From Pseudomonadota bacterium (GTDB lineage Bacteria > Pseudomonadota > Alphaproteobacteria > UBA2136 > UBA6156), in NCBI GenBank assembly GCA_016125035.1, contig WGMN01000001.1, forward strand, positions 129,526-193,525: 64,000 nt of DNA, read 5' to 3'. The position numbers and the translations under genes are program-made. The notes under the pieces were generated by a model. The model was not told where the DNA came from. It made no database searches and saw only the letters and a list, made by a program, of their open reading frames with translations. This document shows, piece after piece, positions 52,601 to 60,777 of this stretch; position 1 is the first letter of the stretch, and each line of letters opens with the position of its first letter.

Positions 52601-55065
52601 GCATGGGCATGGGGGGCAAGGTTGGGGTTGTTGCGCGCGGGGTGAAATTTTTACCTGCGCTTGCCGACTGGTTGGTAGGTGAATTTAAAGGCGGGTTGCC
52701 GTTGGTATTGGTGCCGGAAGGACCGGCGGCGGATATTTTAAAAACCCTGCTGGCTGAGCGGGGTGTGCCGCAGGCGCGGGTTTTGCAGCTGTGTGGTGAC
52801 ACTGACATGGCGGCGGCTTTGGGAGTGGCGGAGAGTGATGTGCTTGGGCACTGGCATCTGCGCGGAGACATGGTGAAGATGTTGCAGGCACGCATGCCCG
52901 AGCTTGGTGTCGCGCGGCGTGTGGCGGCCAGCGCTGAGCTGGTTGCGCTGACAGAAACCCTGGAGCTTTACGGCGTGGAGGCACGTGAAGTGGCGCGGCG
53001 CTTGCCCGACGGGGTGGCTGAACATTGGAAACTGCAAAGCGCCGTGGTGGAAGATGCTTTAGCCCGCGTGGCGCAGTTGGCCAAGGCCAGCGGTAAGTTA
53101 ACTCCAGCCCAGTGCAAAAAGAAGATACTGGCGGCACTGGCCGCGCCGGGAGATTTGTTTTGCGGCTGGCGCGGCCATGGTGTGGTGGTGGCGGGAGTGG
53201 TTGAGGCTTTTCCGTTTGCGCGAGAGGTGCTTGCGACGCTGATGCAAGAGCCTGAGGCGTGGATGGTGGTGCCTCAGCGCGGTGCATATACCCACAGTGT
53301 GACGGAAGCTTGGCTGGAAGAGCTTGGGCTAAAAAATGCCGCGCGGTTTGAGTTGCCCGGCCGCGTGGAGGAAGGCACCACCAACGAACTGGTTTGCGCA
53401 AGCCCATGGCAGGAAGTGGAAGCGGTGGCGGATACCCTGCGGCAAGAAGGCGCGCAACTGATTGTGGCGCCGGAAGAAAAGTTTTTGCGGCGGGTGGGAA
53501 ATGTTTTGGAGGCCAGAGGGAAGAAAGTGTGGCGAGGAGGGGAGGATTGTCTTGCCGACACTGCGGCAGGCGGGCTGTGGTTGCGGTTGGTAGAATCCTT
53601 GGCGACGCCAGACAAAGTGCATACCGCAGCCTGGCGGCAAGCTTTGCACGCCTTGCAAGGGGTAGGAGACGAAGTGGCGGTGGCTGCCTGGAAAAGCATG
53701 CCGTTACGGGCCACCCTGGCAGAATGGCTGGAGGCCCTTACAGAGTTTATGGCACGCCATGCTGCGGGTTGGGAAAAATTGGCGGGCGCCGGAGAGATTC
53801 GCGCGGCATTGCCGCAGGCCGCAGCGATGGAGGGAGTGTGGGACCGCACGGTGGCGATGGCGGTGTTAAACGCGATTTTAAAGGAAACAGAACATTCTCC
53901 AAAAGAAACGGGAAGCGTTTGGCTGACCGGGCCAGGGCAATCATGGTTGCTGGATTTTGACCAGATTGTGGTGGCGCAGGCGGTGGACAACCTGTGGCCA
54001 GGTATGGGCGAAGACCACTGGTTGGCGCCTGCGCATCTACGTGCCTTGAATTTGCCTGGTGTGGAAAAGAGAAAAATGCTGGCGGGAGCTTTTATGGAAA
54101 GCCTGTTGTACGGAGGCAGTGCGTGCGTGGTGGTGAGCCGCAGTGCCTTTAACAACGGCGCCGCCTGCCAGCCGAGCCGTTTTTTGCGGGGCGTGGAAAT
54201 GGAGCGTGTGGAGCCGGGCACGCCTGTGGAAGCTGCCCGTGCAACACCCCTGGGGCAGTGGATGCCAAGAGGCACGCAATACCCACTGCGTTGGAGCGCG
54301 AGCTTTGTGGAAACTTTGATGGCTTGCCCTTACAAGGCTTATGCCGAGCGTGTTTTGAAGCTGCGCGAGATTGACGTGCTGGAGCCCGTGCCCGATGCCC
54401 GCGTGGGAGGGTTGGTGGTACATCGCTGGTTGGAGAAAGTAACCGCCGCGGGAATGGACTTTGCCGCGCTGGATGATGCCGAGGCTGCTGCGCTGGAACA
54501 ACGCATGTTGAAGGCGGCGGAAGATGTTCTGCGCCAGGAAGAAAGGATTACGCAGACAATATGGCTGGGCAAACTGCGCAAGCTGGCCCCTGCCCTGCTG
54601 GCGCAGTGGCGCCACGACGGGCGGCGTGTGCAGGCGGTGGAAGAAGAGGTACGCAGAGGCGTGGGCGACGTGACGGTGATGGCGGTGGTGGACCGTCTGG
54701 AGGTTTGCCGCGGAGAGAAGACCGTGGTGGATTACAAGACCGGAAGTGTGCCGAGCTGGCGCGATGTTTCCAGCGGAGCCAAACCACAACTGGCGCTGGA
54801 AGCGTGGCTGTTGGGAGGGGGGCAGGCGGTGGAGTATTGGAAGCTGCGTGGCTATGGGGCGCATCCGTTGGAGGTGCGCGGAAAGCCGGCGGCCGAAGTT
54901 ACAAACGATGTTGAAGATGGCGTGGCGCGGCTGGTGGAGGCTTTTGCGGAGGGGGCTGGGTTCCCTGCCCTTCCCGATAAGGCCGGGGGCGGGCTGCTGG
55001 CCACCGGACATTGCGAGCATTGCGCGCTGGCGGGTGTGTGCCGGCGCAAGGAGGCGGCGGCATGA
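52597..55065 (+). CDS. addB: Double-strand break repair subunit AddB
   Basis: 822 residues, somewhat short for AddB. An inactive helicase-like N-terminal part is followed by a RecB-type nuclease domain: VVDYKTG with D712 and K714, and an upstream VVDRLEV. Cysteines C577 (ACPYKAY) and C806, C809, C815 (CEHCALAGVC) match the iron-sulfur cluster of AddB. The ATG at 52597 overlaps the murU stop and the addA ATG overlaps this stop, so murU-addB-addA is translationally coupled. Confidence 0.93.
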   Translation: MSMGMGGKVGVVARGVKFLPALADWLVGEFKGGLPLVLVPEGPAADILKTLLAERGVPQARVLQLCGDTDMAAALGVAESDVLGHWHLRGDMVKMLQARMPELGVARRVAASAELVALTETLELYGVEAREVARRLPDGVAEHWKLQSAVVEDALARVAQLAKASGKLTPAQCKKKILAALAAPGDLFCGWRGHGVVVAGVVEAFPFAREVLATLMQEPEAWMVVPQRGAYTHSVTEAWLEELGLKNAARFELPGRVEEGTTNELVCASPWQEVEAVADTLRQEGAQLIVAPEEKFLRRVGNVLEARGKKVWRGGEDCLADTAAGGLWLRLVESLATPDKVHTAAWRQALHALQGVGDEVAVAAWKSMPLRATLAEWLEALTEFMARHAAGWEKLAGAGEIRAALPQAAAMEGVWDRTVAMAVLNAILKETEHSPKETGSVWLTGPGQSWLLDFDQIVVAQAVDNLWPGMGEDHWLAPAHLRALNLPGVEKRKMLAGAFMESLLYGGSACVVVSRSAFNNGAACQPSRFLRGVEMERVEPGTPVEAARATPLGQWMPRGTQYPLRWSASFVETLMACPYKAYAERVLKLREIDVLEPVPDARVGGLVVHRWLEKVTAAGMDFAALDDAEAAALEQRMLKAAEDVLRQEERITQTIWLGKLRKLAPALLAQWRHDGRRVQAVEEEVRRGVGDVTVMAVVDRLEVCRGEKTVVDYKTGSVPSWRDVSSGAKPQLALEAWLLGGGQAVEYWKLRGYGAHPLEVRGKPAAEVTNDVEDGVARLVEAFAEGAGFPALPDKAGGGLLATGHCEHCALAGVCRRKEAAA

Positions 55066-57662
55066 GCGGCTTTGACACCAGCGTGATGCAGCAGGCCAAC
55101 GCGGCGCAGCGGCTGGCACTGGACCCGGCGATGAGTGTGTGGGTCTCGGCCAGTGCCGGCACCGGCAAGACCGAGGTTTTGACGCGCCGGTTGCTGGCGC
55201 TGCTGCTTAGCGACGTTGAGCTGCAGCCGCGACAATTGCTGGCGCTGACCTTTACCCGTGCGGGAGCTGGAGAGATGGCGGCGCGGTTACCCGAACGCTT
55301 GCGCGAGTGGGCCATGCTGGACGATGCCAGCATGGCGCCGAAGATTGAAGAGGCGTTGGGGTTGCCTGCCGATGCGGCGATGTGCGCGCGGGTGAGGGCC
55401 TTAGCCAAGGAGGTGGTGGAAGCACCGCCGGTGGTGAGCACCATCCACGGGTTGGCGCAGATGCTGCTGGGGGACTTTCCGCTTGAGGCAGGTGTGGCGC
55501 GGGACTTCAGCATTTTGGAAGACAGCGAACAGCGGCGCCTGCTGGAAGAAACGCAACACAGATTGTTGACTGGCGTGGAGGGACCTCTGGCCGACCAACT
55601 GGCGGTGTTGCTGGATGAATTGGGAGACTATGGCTGGCGGGAATTGACCGACACCGTGGTGTTTGGCTGGCGCAAGCTGCGCGACGTGTTGGAAGACGGC
55701 GGCGTGGCCGGAGTGTTGCAGCGGCTTGATGCCGCGCTTGAGCTGCGGGGTGGGGAAGGTTGGGCGTTGGGAGAGGTGGAAATTAGGCATGATGAGGATG
55801 CGGCTTTGCGAGCAGTGGTGGAGAGCTTCCCTGACCATTCCGCCGGTGATGTTTTGCGTGCGGAAGGTGCCAGGCGAGAGATGGTGTGGCGGGATTTTTT
55901 GCTTACCAAAGACGTGCCGCGTAAGCGTTTATTGTTGAAGAAAGAGGCGGAGACAGTTGGCGAGGGCGTGGTGGAAACCTTGGCGGCGGCACAGCAGCGT
56001 GTGGCCGAGCAGGTGCGCCTGCGCAAAGTATTACGCGGGCGGCAACTTACTGAAGCATTGGTGGTGTGGGGAGCTGCCGTGAAGGCTGCTTATCACGCGC
56101 GTAAGACCGAGTTGGGCGTGCTGGATTATGACGATTTGCTGGATGGCCTGGAAAGGCTTCTGGCGCAGGCCGAAGGGGGCGCCAAGGCTTGGGTGGGGGA
56201 GGTTTTGGAGCGCAGGTTCTCTCACCTTGTGGTGGACGAAGCGCAAGATAACAATGCACAACAGGATAGGATCATCCGCGCGTTGATGCGCGTGTTTCTG
56301 GCCGGGGAAAGCGGTGGCATGGGCAGCCGCAGCATGATGGCGGTGGGAGATGTGAAGCAGAGCGTGTTTCGGTTCCAGGGCGCTGTTCCGGAACTTTTTT
56401 TGGGCTTGCAGGGGGAGATGCAGCGGTGGGCGGGGGAAGCTTTCCGCGCGGTGGATATTCAGCACAGCTTCCGCAGCGGGCCGATGGTTTTGGCGGCGGT
56501 GGATGAGGTTTTTGCGAAGCAGGAGATGGCCGCGGTGGTGCAGGGAAGCCACCACGACTGGCTGCCGCACGTGGCGGTGGCCAGGGGGCGGCCGGGGCGG
56601 GTGGAGGTGTGGCCGTTGGTTGGTATTGAAAAATCTGAGGATATTGCCCCGTGGGCGTTGCCGCAGGAGCGGTATGCGTTGGCGGCAGATGGCGCGGATG
56701 TGCGTTGCGCGCGGCAACTGGGAGAGTGGCTGAAAGCGCAGGTGGCGGCGGGGGTGAGCGTGCCTTCTGCCGGCGAGCGGGCGTTGCGCTGGGAGGATAT
56801 TCTTGTTGTGGTTCAACGCAATAAGGTGGCCGGCTTGGTGGCAGGGGTGTGGCGCGGCATGGGCATACCCGTGGCCAGCGGGGTGGGCGTGGTAGAGCAG
56901 GCGGTGATGGACGTGGCGGCGCTGGTGCGTTGGGTGTTCAACCCTTACGACAAGATTGCGCTGGTGACGGTTTTGAAGGGCTTGCGCGGGTGGGACGATG
57001 CGCAAGTGTTGGCGTTGGCGGCGCGGGCGGGCGACGGTGCCTGGCACGAAGCGTTGCCGAAGGAACAGCAGGACTGGCTTAAACCCTTTAAGGACATGGC
57101 TTTTGGCAGCCCCTTGCCGCTGGTGGAGCGTGCAGTGGTGGCGATGGGCTGGCGGCTGGGGCGCTTTGCCAGTTTGCTGGAATGGGCCGAGCGGGCGGAC
57201 AGTTTGGCCGAGCTGGTGGCACGGCTGGAACGCGAGGAATTACCGGCGGTTAGCGGCGGGGACGGGGTGCGGGTGCTGACCGTGCATGGGGCCAAGGGGT
57301 TGCAGGCGCCGCTGGTGGTGTTGCCCGACACCATGGCGCGCTTGGGAGACACCGGGCAGGAGCGGATATTGTGGGGCCGGGACACCCTTTTGGTGCGGCA
57401 AGGAAAAGGCATAAGTTTGTTTGAAGACAAGATGTTGGAGGAGGAAAGCGGGCGGCGGAGGGCGGATGGGTTGAGGGGCTTGTATGTGGCGATGACGCGG
57501 GCGGCGGATTGGCTGGTAGTGGCGGGATTCGGCGAAGAAAAGGAAACCCGCGAGACCTGGTGGGGGCTGGTGAACGAGGCGGCGAAAAGCGGCGATAAGT
57601 GGCAAAACCAGGCAGAGAAGTGGGTTTTGGGGGACGATCTGGCTGCGGCAAAGCGGCAATAA
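55062..57662 (+). CDS. addA: Double-strand break repair helicase AddA, lacking the nuclease domain
   Basis: 866 residues where about 1,150 are usual. Superfamily I helicase motifs are present: Walker A SAGTGKT (31-37), LTFTRAGAGEM, VVDEAQDNN, GDVKQSVFRFQGA and motif VI LYVAMTRAADW (from 807). The protein ends 60 residues later at ten-bp repeats that code the last residues (AAAKRQ) and contain the TAA stop. The C-terminal nuclease domain of AddA is absent, and it is not seen further on in any frame. AddB still has its nuclease. Confidence 0.92.
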   Translation: MSGFDTSVMQQANAAQRLALDPAMSVWVSASAGTGKTEVLTRRLLALLLSDVELQPRQLLALTFTRAGAGEMAARLPERLREWAMLDDASMAPKIEEALGLPADAAMCARVRALAKEVVEAPPVVSTIHGLAQMLLGDFPLEAGVARDFSILEDSEQRRLLEETQHRLLTGVEGPLADQLAVLLDELGDYGWRELTDTVVFGWRKLRDVLEDGGVAGVLQRLDAALELRGGEGWALGEVEIRHDEDAALRAVVESFPDHSAGDVLRAEGARREMVWRDFLLTKDVPRKRLLLKKEAETVGEGVVETLAAAQQRVAEQVRLRKVLRGRQLTEALVVWGAAVKAAYHARKTELGVLDYDDLLDGLERLLAQAEGGAKAWVGEVLERRFSHLVVDEAQDNNAQQDRIIRALMRVFLAGESGGMGSRSMMAVGDVKQSVFRFQGAVPELFLGLQGEMQRWAGEAFRAVDIQHSFRSGPMVLAAVDEVFAKQEMAAVVQGSHHDWLPHVAVARGRPGRVEVWPLVGIEKSEDIAPWALPQERYALAADGADVRCARQLGEWLKAQVAAGVSVPSAGERALRWEDILVVVQRNKVAGLVAGVWRGMGIPVASGVGVVEQAVMDVAALVRWVFNPYDKIALVTVLKGLRGWDDAQVLALAARAGDGAWHEALPKEQQDWLKPFKDMAFGSPLPLVERAVVAMGWRLGRFASLLEWAERADSLAELVARLEREELPAVSGGDGVRVLTVHGAKGLQAPLVVLPDTMARLGDTGQERILWGRDTLLVRQGKGISLFEDKMLEEESGRRRADGLRGLYVAMTRAADWLVVAGFGEEKETRETWWGLVNEAAKSGDKWQNQAEKWVLGDDLAAAKRQ
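57578..57608. repeat. Ten-bp repeat, three units, inside addA
   Basis: Units GGCGGCGAAA, AGCGGCGATA and AGTGGCAAAA, coding EAAKSGDKWQN in frame. Confidence 0.75.
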
Positions 57663-57690
57663 GCGGCAAAAGGCTGCGGAGCGCTGCAAG
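57641..57690. repeat. Ten-bp repeat, five units, at the addA stop
   Basis: Five consecutive ten-bp units such as AAGCGGCAAT, AAGCGGCAAA and AGGCTGCGGA. The stop codon of addA spans units two and three. Confidence 0.8.
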
Positions 57691-57708
57691 ACGAACGATC
57701 TTGTTGAG

Positions 57709-57763
57709 ATTGCCGCGCTGCGCTCGCAATGACGCTGCGCGTCCAAGGGGGCAAGCCCCCTTG
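57709..57763. repeat. Palindrome and hairpin in the addA-trxA spacer
   Basis: An imperfect palindrome ATTGC...GCAAT (57709-57730) of a type widespread in proteobacterial spacers is followed by a nine-bp perfect stem CAAGGGGGC with GCCCCCTTG (57744-57763). The whole spacer (57663-57884) has no gene; a trxA promoter probably lies in its last 80 bp but I cannot place it. Confidence 0.55.
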
Positions 57764-57884
57764 ACCCCCTTCCAGGCATCATTCCCCAACAGAGCCCTTT
57801 CCCCCACGGCGGGATGCTTGCGCTTGCGGGTGGTGGGGTGGTAGCTTTTGGGTCTTCGAGACAGAGAACAAGGGAGAAGACGAG

Positions 57885-58205
57885 ATGGCCAATATTTCCA
57901 GCGTGAACGACGGCGATTTTAACGACAAGGTGCTGCAAAACGACAAGGCGGTGATTGTGGACTTTTGGGCAGAGTGGTGCGGGCCATGCAAGGCGCTGAG
58001 CCCCCTGCTGGAACAGGCCGCCAGTGAGGTTCCCGACGTGGAAGTGGTGAAGATGAACGTGGACGAGAATGTGGAGACGCCGGTGCAATACGGCATCCGC
58101 GGCATCCCCACGCTGATCGCCTTTAAGAACGGCGAGCCGGTGGCGAGCCTGGTGGGCGTGCGCGAGAAAGGCGAACTGGTGGAGTGGCTGAAGGGCGTGG
58201 CGTAA
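57885..58205 (+). CDS. trxA: Thioredoxin
   Basis: A cytosolic disulfide reductase, 106 residues. The active site WCGPC is at 31-35, followed by the cis-proline in GIPTLIAF. The addB-addA-trxA order is common in alphaproteobacteria. An eight-bp repeat array lies between it and the nudix gene. Confidence 0.97.
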   Translation: MANISSVNDGDFNDKVLQNDKAVIVDFWAEWCGPCKALSPLLEQAASEVPDVEVVKMNVDENVETPVQYGIRGIPTLIAFKNGEPVASLVGVREKGELVEWLKGVA

Positions 58206-58211
58206 GAGAGG

Positions 58212-58243
58212 GTCACAGGATCTCAGGGTCTCAGGATGGCAGG
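58212..58243. repeat. Eight-bp repeat array (4 units) carrying the nudix start codon
   Basis: Units GTCACAGG, ATCTCAGG, GTCTCAGG and ATGGCAGG. The first three bases of the last unit are the ATG of the nudix gene. Confidence 0.88.
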
Positions 58244-58790
58244 CGACCAATACCTGGAGGTGGTGGATGAGGCCGACGCGGTGGTGGGCCGCGAGCTGAG
58301 GAGTGTGATCCACCGCGATGGGTTGCGCCACCGCGAGGTGCATGTGTGGTTTTTGGATAAGACCAACAGCCTGATCTTTCAGAAACGGGCGATGGATAAG
58401 GATACCAACCCGGGGTTGCTGACCTCTACCGCTGGTGGCCATGTGGAGATTGGGCAAAGTTACCTGAACGCGGCGCTGATGGAAGTGCAGGAAGAGACCG
58501 GCGTGGCGCTGAAAGCCGAAGACCTGCAGCGCCTGTGCAAGCTGAAAATGCACCAGGACGACCTGGTGACCGGCTTGACCAACAAGGTGTTCAGGGAGGT
58601 TTACCTTTACCCCTTTGACGGAACCATGGACGAACTGACGGTTGAGGAAGATGCCGCGGACGGTTTTATCTCCAGGCCGCTGGCGGAGGTTCTCGCCCTT
58701 ACACCAGAAAGTGCCGATGGGTTTGTAGCCAGCCTTTTTAGCGAGGCCTACCGCCCGGTGTGGAATGCAATGAGAAAGTTGGTGGCATGA
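58236..58790 (+). CDS. Nudix hydrolase, IDI-like branch
   Basis: 184 residues. The Nudix box (67-89) reads GGHVEIGQSYLNAALMEVQE followed by ETG: the glutamate-helix EE pair is kept, but the usual E after the first glycines is Q and the R of REUxEE is M. The family resembles isopentenyl-diphosphate isomerase relatives such as YfcD, acting on an unknown pyrophosphate. The start codon lies in an eight-bp repeat. It overlaps uppP by 4 bp. Confidence 0.85.
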   Translation: MAGDQYLEVVDEADAVVGRELRSVIHRDGLRHREVHVWFLDKTNSLIFQKRAMDKDTNPGLLTSTAGGHVEIGQSYLNAALMEVQEETGVALKAEDLQRLCKLKMHQDDLVTGLTNKVFREVYLYPFDGTMDELTVEEDAADGFISRPLAEVLALTPESADGFVASLFSEAYRPVWNAMRKLVA

Positions 58791-59590
58791 TGGACATGTA
58801 TGTGCAGGCGGTGGTGCTGGGCGCGGTGGAGGCCGCCACCGAGTTTTTGCCGGTGAGTTCCACCGGGCATTTGATCCTGGCCGGGAAACTGTTGGGGTTT
58901 GAGGGCCCGGGCAGCAGTGTGTTTGAGGTGGCCATTCAGGCCGGGGCGATTGCGGCGATCTGTGTGCTGTACATTCAAAAGTTGTGGCGCGTGCTGGTGG
59001 GCTTGCCCGGTGATGTGCAGGCGCGGAAATTTGCCGTGGCGGTGCTGCTGGCGTTTTTGCCGGCGGTGGTGCTGGGGCTGTTGCTGCATGACTTTATTAA
59101 AAGCGTGTTGTTCAGCCCGCTGGTGGTGTGCTGGTCGCTGCTGATAGGTGGCGTGGTGATGCTGGTGGTGGAGCGTTATGCCCCCAAGGCCAAAGTGCAC
59201 AGTGTGGAGAGCATGGGGCCGCTGCTGGCGGTGAAGATTGGCGTGTTGCAGTGTTTGGCGATGATCCCCGGGGTGAGCCGCAGCGCCTCTTCCATTTTGG
59301 GTGCGTTGTGGCTGGGCGTGGACAGGAAGACCGCGACCGAATTTTCCTTCTTCCTGGCCATCCCCACGTTGGTGGGGGCTTGCGCGCTGGACCTTTTTAA
59401 AGCGCGGCATGAGTTGACCGGCGAGGCGTGGGGCTTGATCGCGGTGGGGCTTATCACCGCCTTTGTGGTGGCACTACCGGTGGTGCGCTGGTTCATCGGC
59501 TATGTGAGCAAGCATGGCTTTGCGCCTTTTGCTTATTACCGGATGGCGCTGGGGGTGGTGGGGCTGATTTGGTTATGGGTAGCGGGGTAG
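58787..59590 (+). CDS. uppP: Undecaprenyl-diphosphatase UppP (BacA)
   Basis: Recycles the undecaprenyl carrier for cell-wall and LPS synthesis; inner membrane, 267 residues, about seven helices. The two active-site segments are GAVEAATEFLPVSSTGHLIL and IPGVSRSASS. The ATG at 58787 overlaps the nudix stop (ATGA). The TAG stop lies in the second unit of an eight-bp array. Confidence 0.96.
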   Translation: MMDMYVQAVVLGAVEAATEFLPVSSTGHLILAGKLLGFEGPGSSVFEVAIQAGAIAAICVLYIQKLWRVLVGLPGDVQARKFAVAVLLAFLPAVVLGLLLHDFIKSVLFSPLVVCWSLLIGGVVMLVVERYAPKAKVHSVESMGPLLAVKIGVLQCLAMIPGVSRSASSILGALWLGVDRKTATEFSFFLAIPTLVGACALDLFKARHELTGEAWGLIAVGLITAFVVALPVVRWFIGYVSKHGFAPFAYYRMALGVVGLIWLWVAG

Positions 59591-59619
59591 CGGGGTCGCG
59601 GGGTCGCAGGGTCGCGGGG
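59580..59619. repeat. Eight-bp array, left arm of the S23 element (5 units)
   Basis: Units TAGCGGGG (two), TCGCGGGG (two) and TCGCAGGG. It contains the uppP stop and ends on the base before the ATG of the S23/Avd-like gene. Confidence 0.93.
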
Positions 59620-59988
59620 ATGACTTTAAAGTACGACCAGCTTGATGTTTATAAGATGGCTTTTGGCCATGCGGTGAGGCTGCATAAGATTTCTGTGGGT
59701 TGGCCAAAATACGAACAGTATGGAGGCATGGCCGACCAATTGCGCCGCGCCAGCAAAAGCATTTGTGCCAACCTGGCCGAAGGATTGGGAAAGGCAGGTT
59801 CGACAGAGCAGGCCCGCTTCATCAACATAGCCCTCGGGTCGGCTGAGGAGGTAAAGGTGTGGGTGAGTTTTGCCGCAGAGCTTGGTTACCTGACACCCAA
59901 AGAGACGCAGGAACTGAGTGAGGCTTACGGAAGCATCGCCAGGATGTTATTCGCCTTGATCGAACGTCGTAAAAAGAAAAATTCCTGA
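59620..59988 (+). CDS. Four-helix-bundle protein, S23 / 23S rRNA intervening-sequence (Avd-like) family
   Basis: 122 residues, helical and basic. The start MTLKYDQLDVYKMAFGHAVR, the GGMADQLRRASKSICANLAEG helix-loop segment and the final basic ALIERRKKKNS are hallmarks of the S23/IVP family, which includes Avd, the reverse-transcriptase partner of diversity-generating retroelements. Homologues form ring-like oligomers and bind nucleic acid. The ATG follows directly on a five-unit eight-bp array and the TGA is the start of an inverted array, so the gene is bounded exactly by repeats. No reverse transcriptase is nearby. Confidence 0.92.
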   Translation: MTLKYDQLDVYKMAFGHAVRLHKISVGWPKYEQYGGMADQLRRASKSICANLAEGLGKAGSTEQARFINIALGSAEEVKVWVSFAAELGYLTPKETQELSEAYGSIARMLFALIERRKKKNS

Positions 59989-60017
59989 CCTCACCCCGCG
60001 CCCCTGCGCCCCCGCTA
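59986..60017. repeat. Eight-bp array, right (inverted) arm of the S23 element
   Basis: Read on the - strand the units are TAGCGGGG, GCGCAGGG, GCGCGGGG and TGAGGTCA; three match the left arm. Its first three bases on the + strand are the stop codon of the S23 gene. Confidence 0.88.
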
Positions 60018-60031
60018 CCCAAAAGCACCAG

Positions 60032-60050
60032 CGCGCCCGGGGGGGGCGCG
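60032..60050. terminator. GC-rich hairpin
   Basis: Seven-bp stem CGCGCCC with GGGCGCG around a G loop, without a T run. It lies between the S23 element and the leftward 60078 gene. Confidence 0.4.
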
Positions 60051-60077
60051 GTGGGTTAACCTTTTCGCTGGCAGGGT

Positions 60078-60485
60078 TCAGGCGGCGGCTTCTTCCGGCG
60101 TGGTTGGGCCAGGTTTGGGCGCGCGCTGGGGCATGGTGACCACCATGCCGTCGGGCAGGTAGGTAGGTTGCGAGATGGCGCTGTCGTCGCCGGGGTGGGT
60201 TTTCCAGCGATGGAGAGCGGCCCATACACTGCCCTTTTTGGCATCCAGGCGTGCCGCCTCCTGGGCGTTAAAGTAGTACACACCCGGGCTGATGCTGTCG
60301 GACAGTTTCGGCTCCTTTTTACATTCCCAACCTGCACCGGGACTGGCGAAGCCAACATGCTCGAGGACTTTAACCGGCGGCTCGACGGGGTTGAAGGGAG
60401 CGTCGGTGAGCGGCTGTTTATGGACGGGGCAGGTGAAGGCGCCATCGTCTTCCCGTGGGGGCAGTTTTTTGAGGGCGGAAGTCAT
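60078..60485 (-). CDS. Hypothetical protein, 135 aa
   Basis: Unrecognised. The ATG at 60485 is preceded by GGAGA. Soluble, proline-rich at both ends; Cys residues in FTCPVHKQPL and GWECKKEP could bind metal or form a disulfide. The middle (YYFNAQEAARLDAKKGSVW) is helical. It ends in an acidic PTTPEEAAA tail. It is leftward and downstream of the lpt operon. Confidence 0.6.
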   Translation of the reverse strand: MTSALKKLPPREDDGAFTCPVHKQPLTDAPFNPVEPPVKVLEHVGFASPGAGWECKKEPKLSDSISPGVYYFNAQEAARLDAKKGSVWAALHRWKTHPGDDSAISQPTYLPDGMVVTMPQRAPKPGPTTPEEAAA

Positions 60486-60598
60486 ACGGGGCTTCTCCAA
60501 AAAAATCCGTGCGCGGGGCACGGTGAAGCGGGCTAAAGGGTCGGGTTTTTCATTCCCTTAGAACTTCAGGTTAGCGGAATTGCGCGGAAAAACCAGTC

Positions 60599-60626
60599 TG
60601 GTCAAAAAATTGTTTGGGGGTATAAT
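60599..60626 (+). promoter_or_regulatory. Promoter-like site before the inverted array
   Basis: A perfect -10 box TATAAT (60621-60626) lies 16 bases after TGGTCA, a four-of-six match to the -35 consensus. Transcription would start near 60633, just before the array at 60641, with no rightward gene behind it. Confidence 0.4.
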
Positions 60627-60640
60627 GGGGGCTGGTTTTT

Positions 60641-60682
60641 CGTAATCCGTAATCCGTGGCCCGTGGCCCGTAACCCGTGGCC
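60641..60682. repeat. Heptamer array, CGT class, left arm of inverted pair (6 units)
   Basis: Units CGTAATC (two), CGTGGCC (three) and CGTAACC. It faces an inverted copy at 60778-60812. Confidence 0.93.
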
Positions 60683-60777
60683 CGTTGAGACGGTGGCTCT
60701 TGTGTTGCCGCCGCTTTTAACGGAAAGAACCTGCTTTACCCACCACAATGTTCTCCCCATGAAGCTTTATCCTCACG

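Larger units (their letters stand above)
59580..60017 (+). mobile_element. Candidate mobile element: S23/Avd-like gene between inverted eight-bp arrays
   Basis: A 438-bp unit: five eight-bp repeats, a 122-codon four-helix-bundle gene, and four eight-bp repeats in inverted orientation. The gene has no other leader or trailer. Three protein-free inverted heptamer pairs elsewhere in the window look like non-autonomous relatives. Mobility itself is inferred, not seen. Confidence 0.6.

Noticed and set aside
59620..59988. S23 gene as part of a 23S rRNA intervening sequence
   Set aside because: No 23S rRNA sequence lies anywhere in the window; the gene is between uppP and a hypothetical gene.
59580..60017. 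A complete diversity-generating retroelement
   Set aside because: No reverse transcriptase, no template/variable repeat pair and no C-type lectin target in the window; only the Avd-like fold is present.
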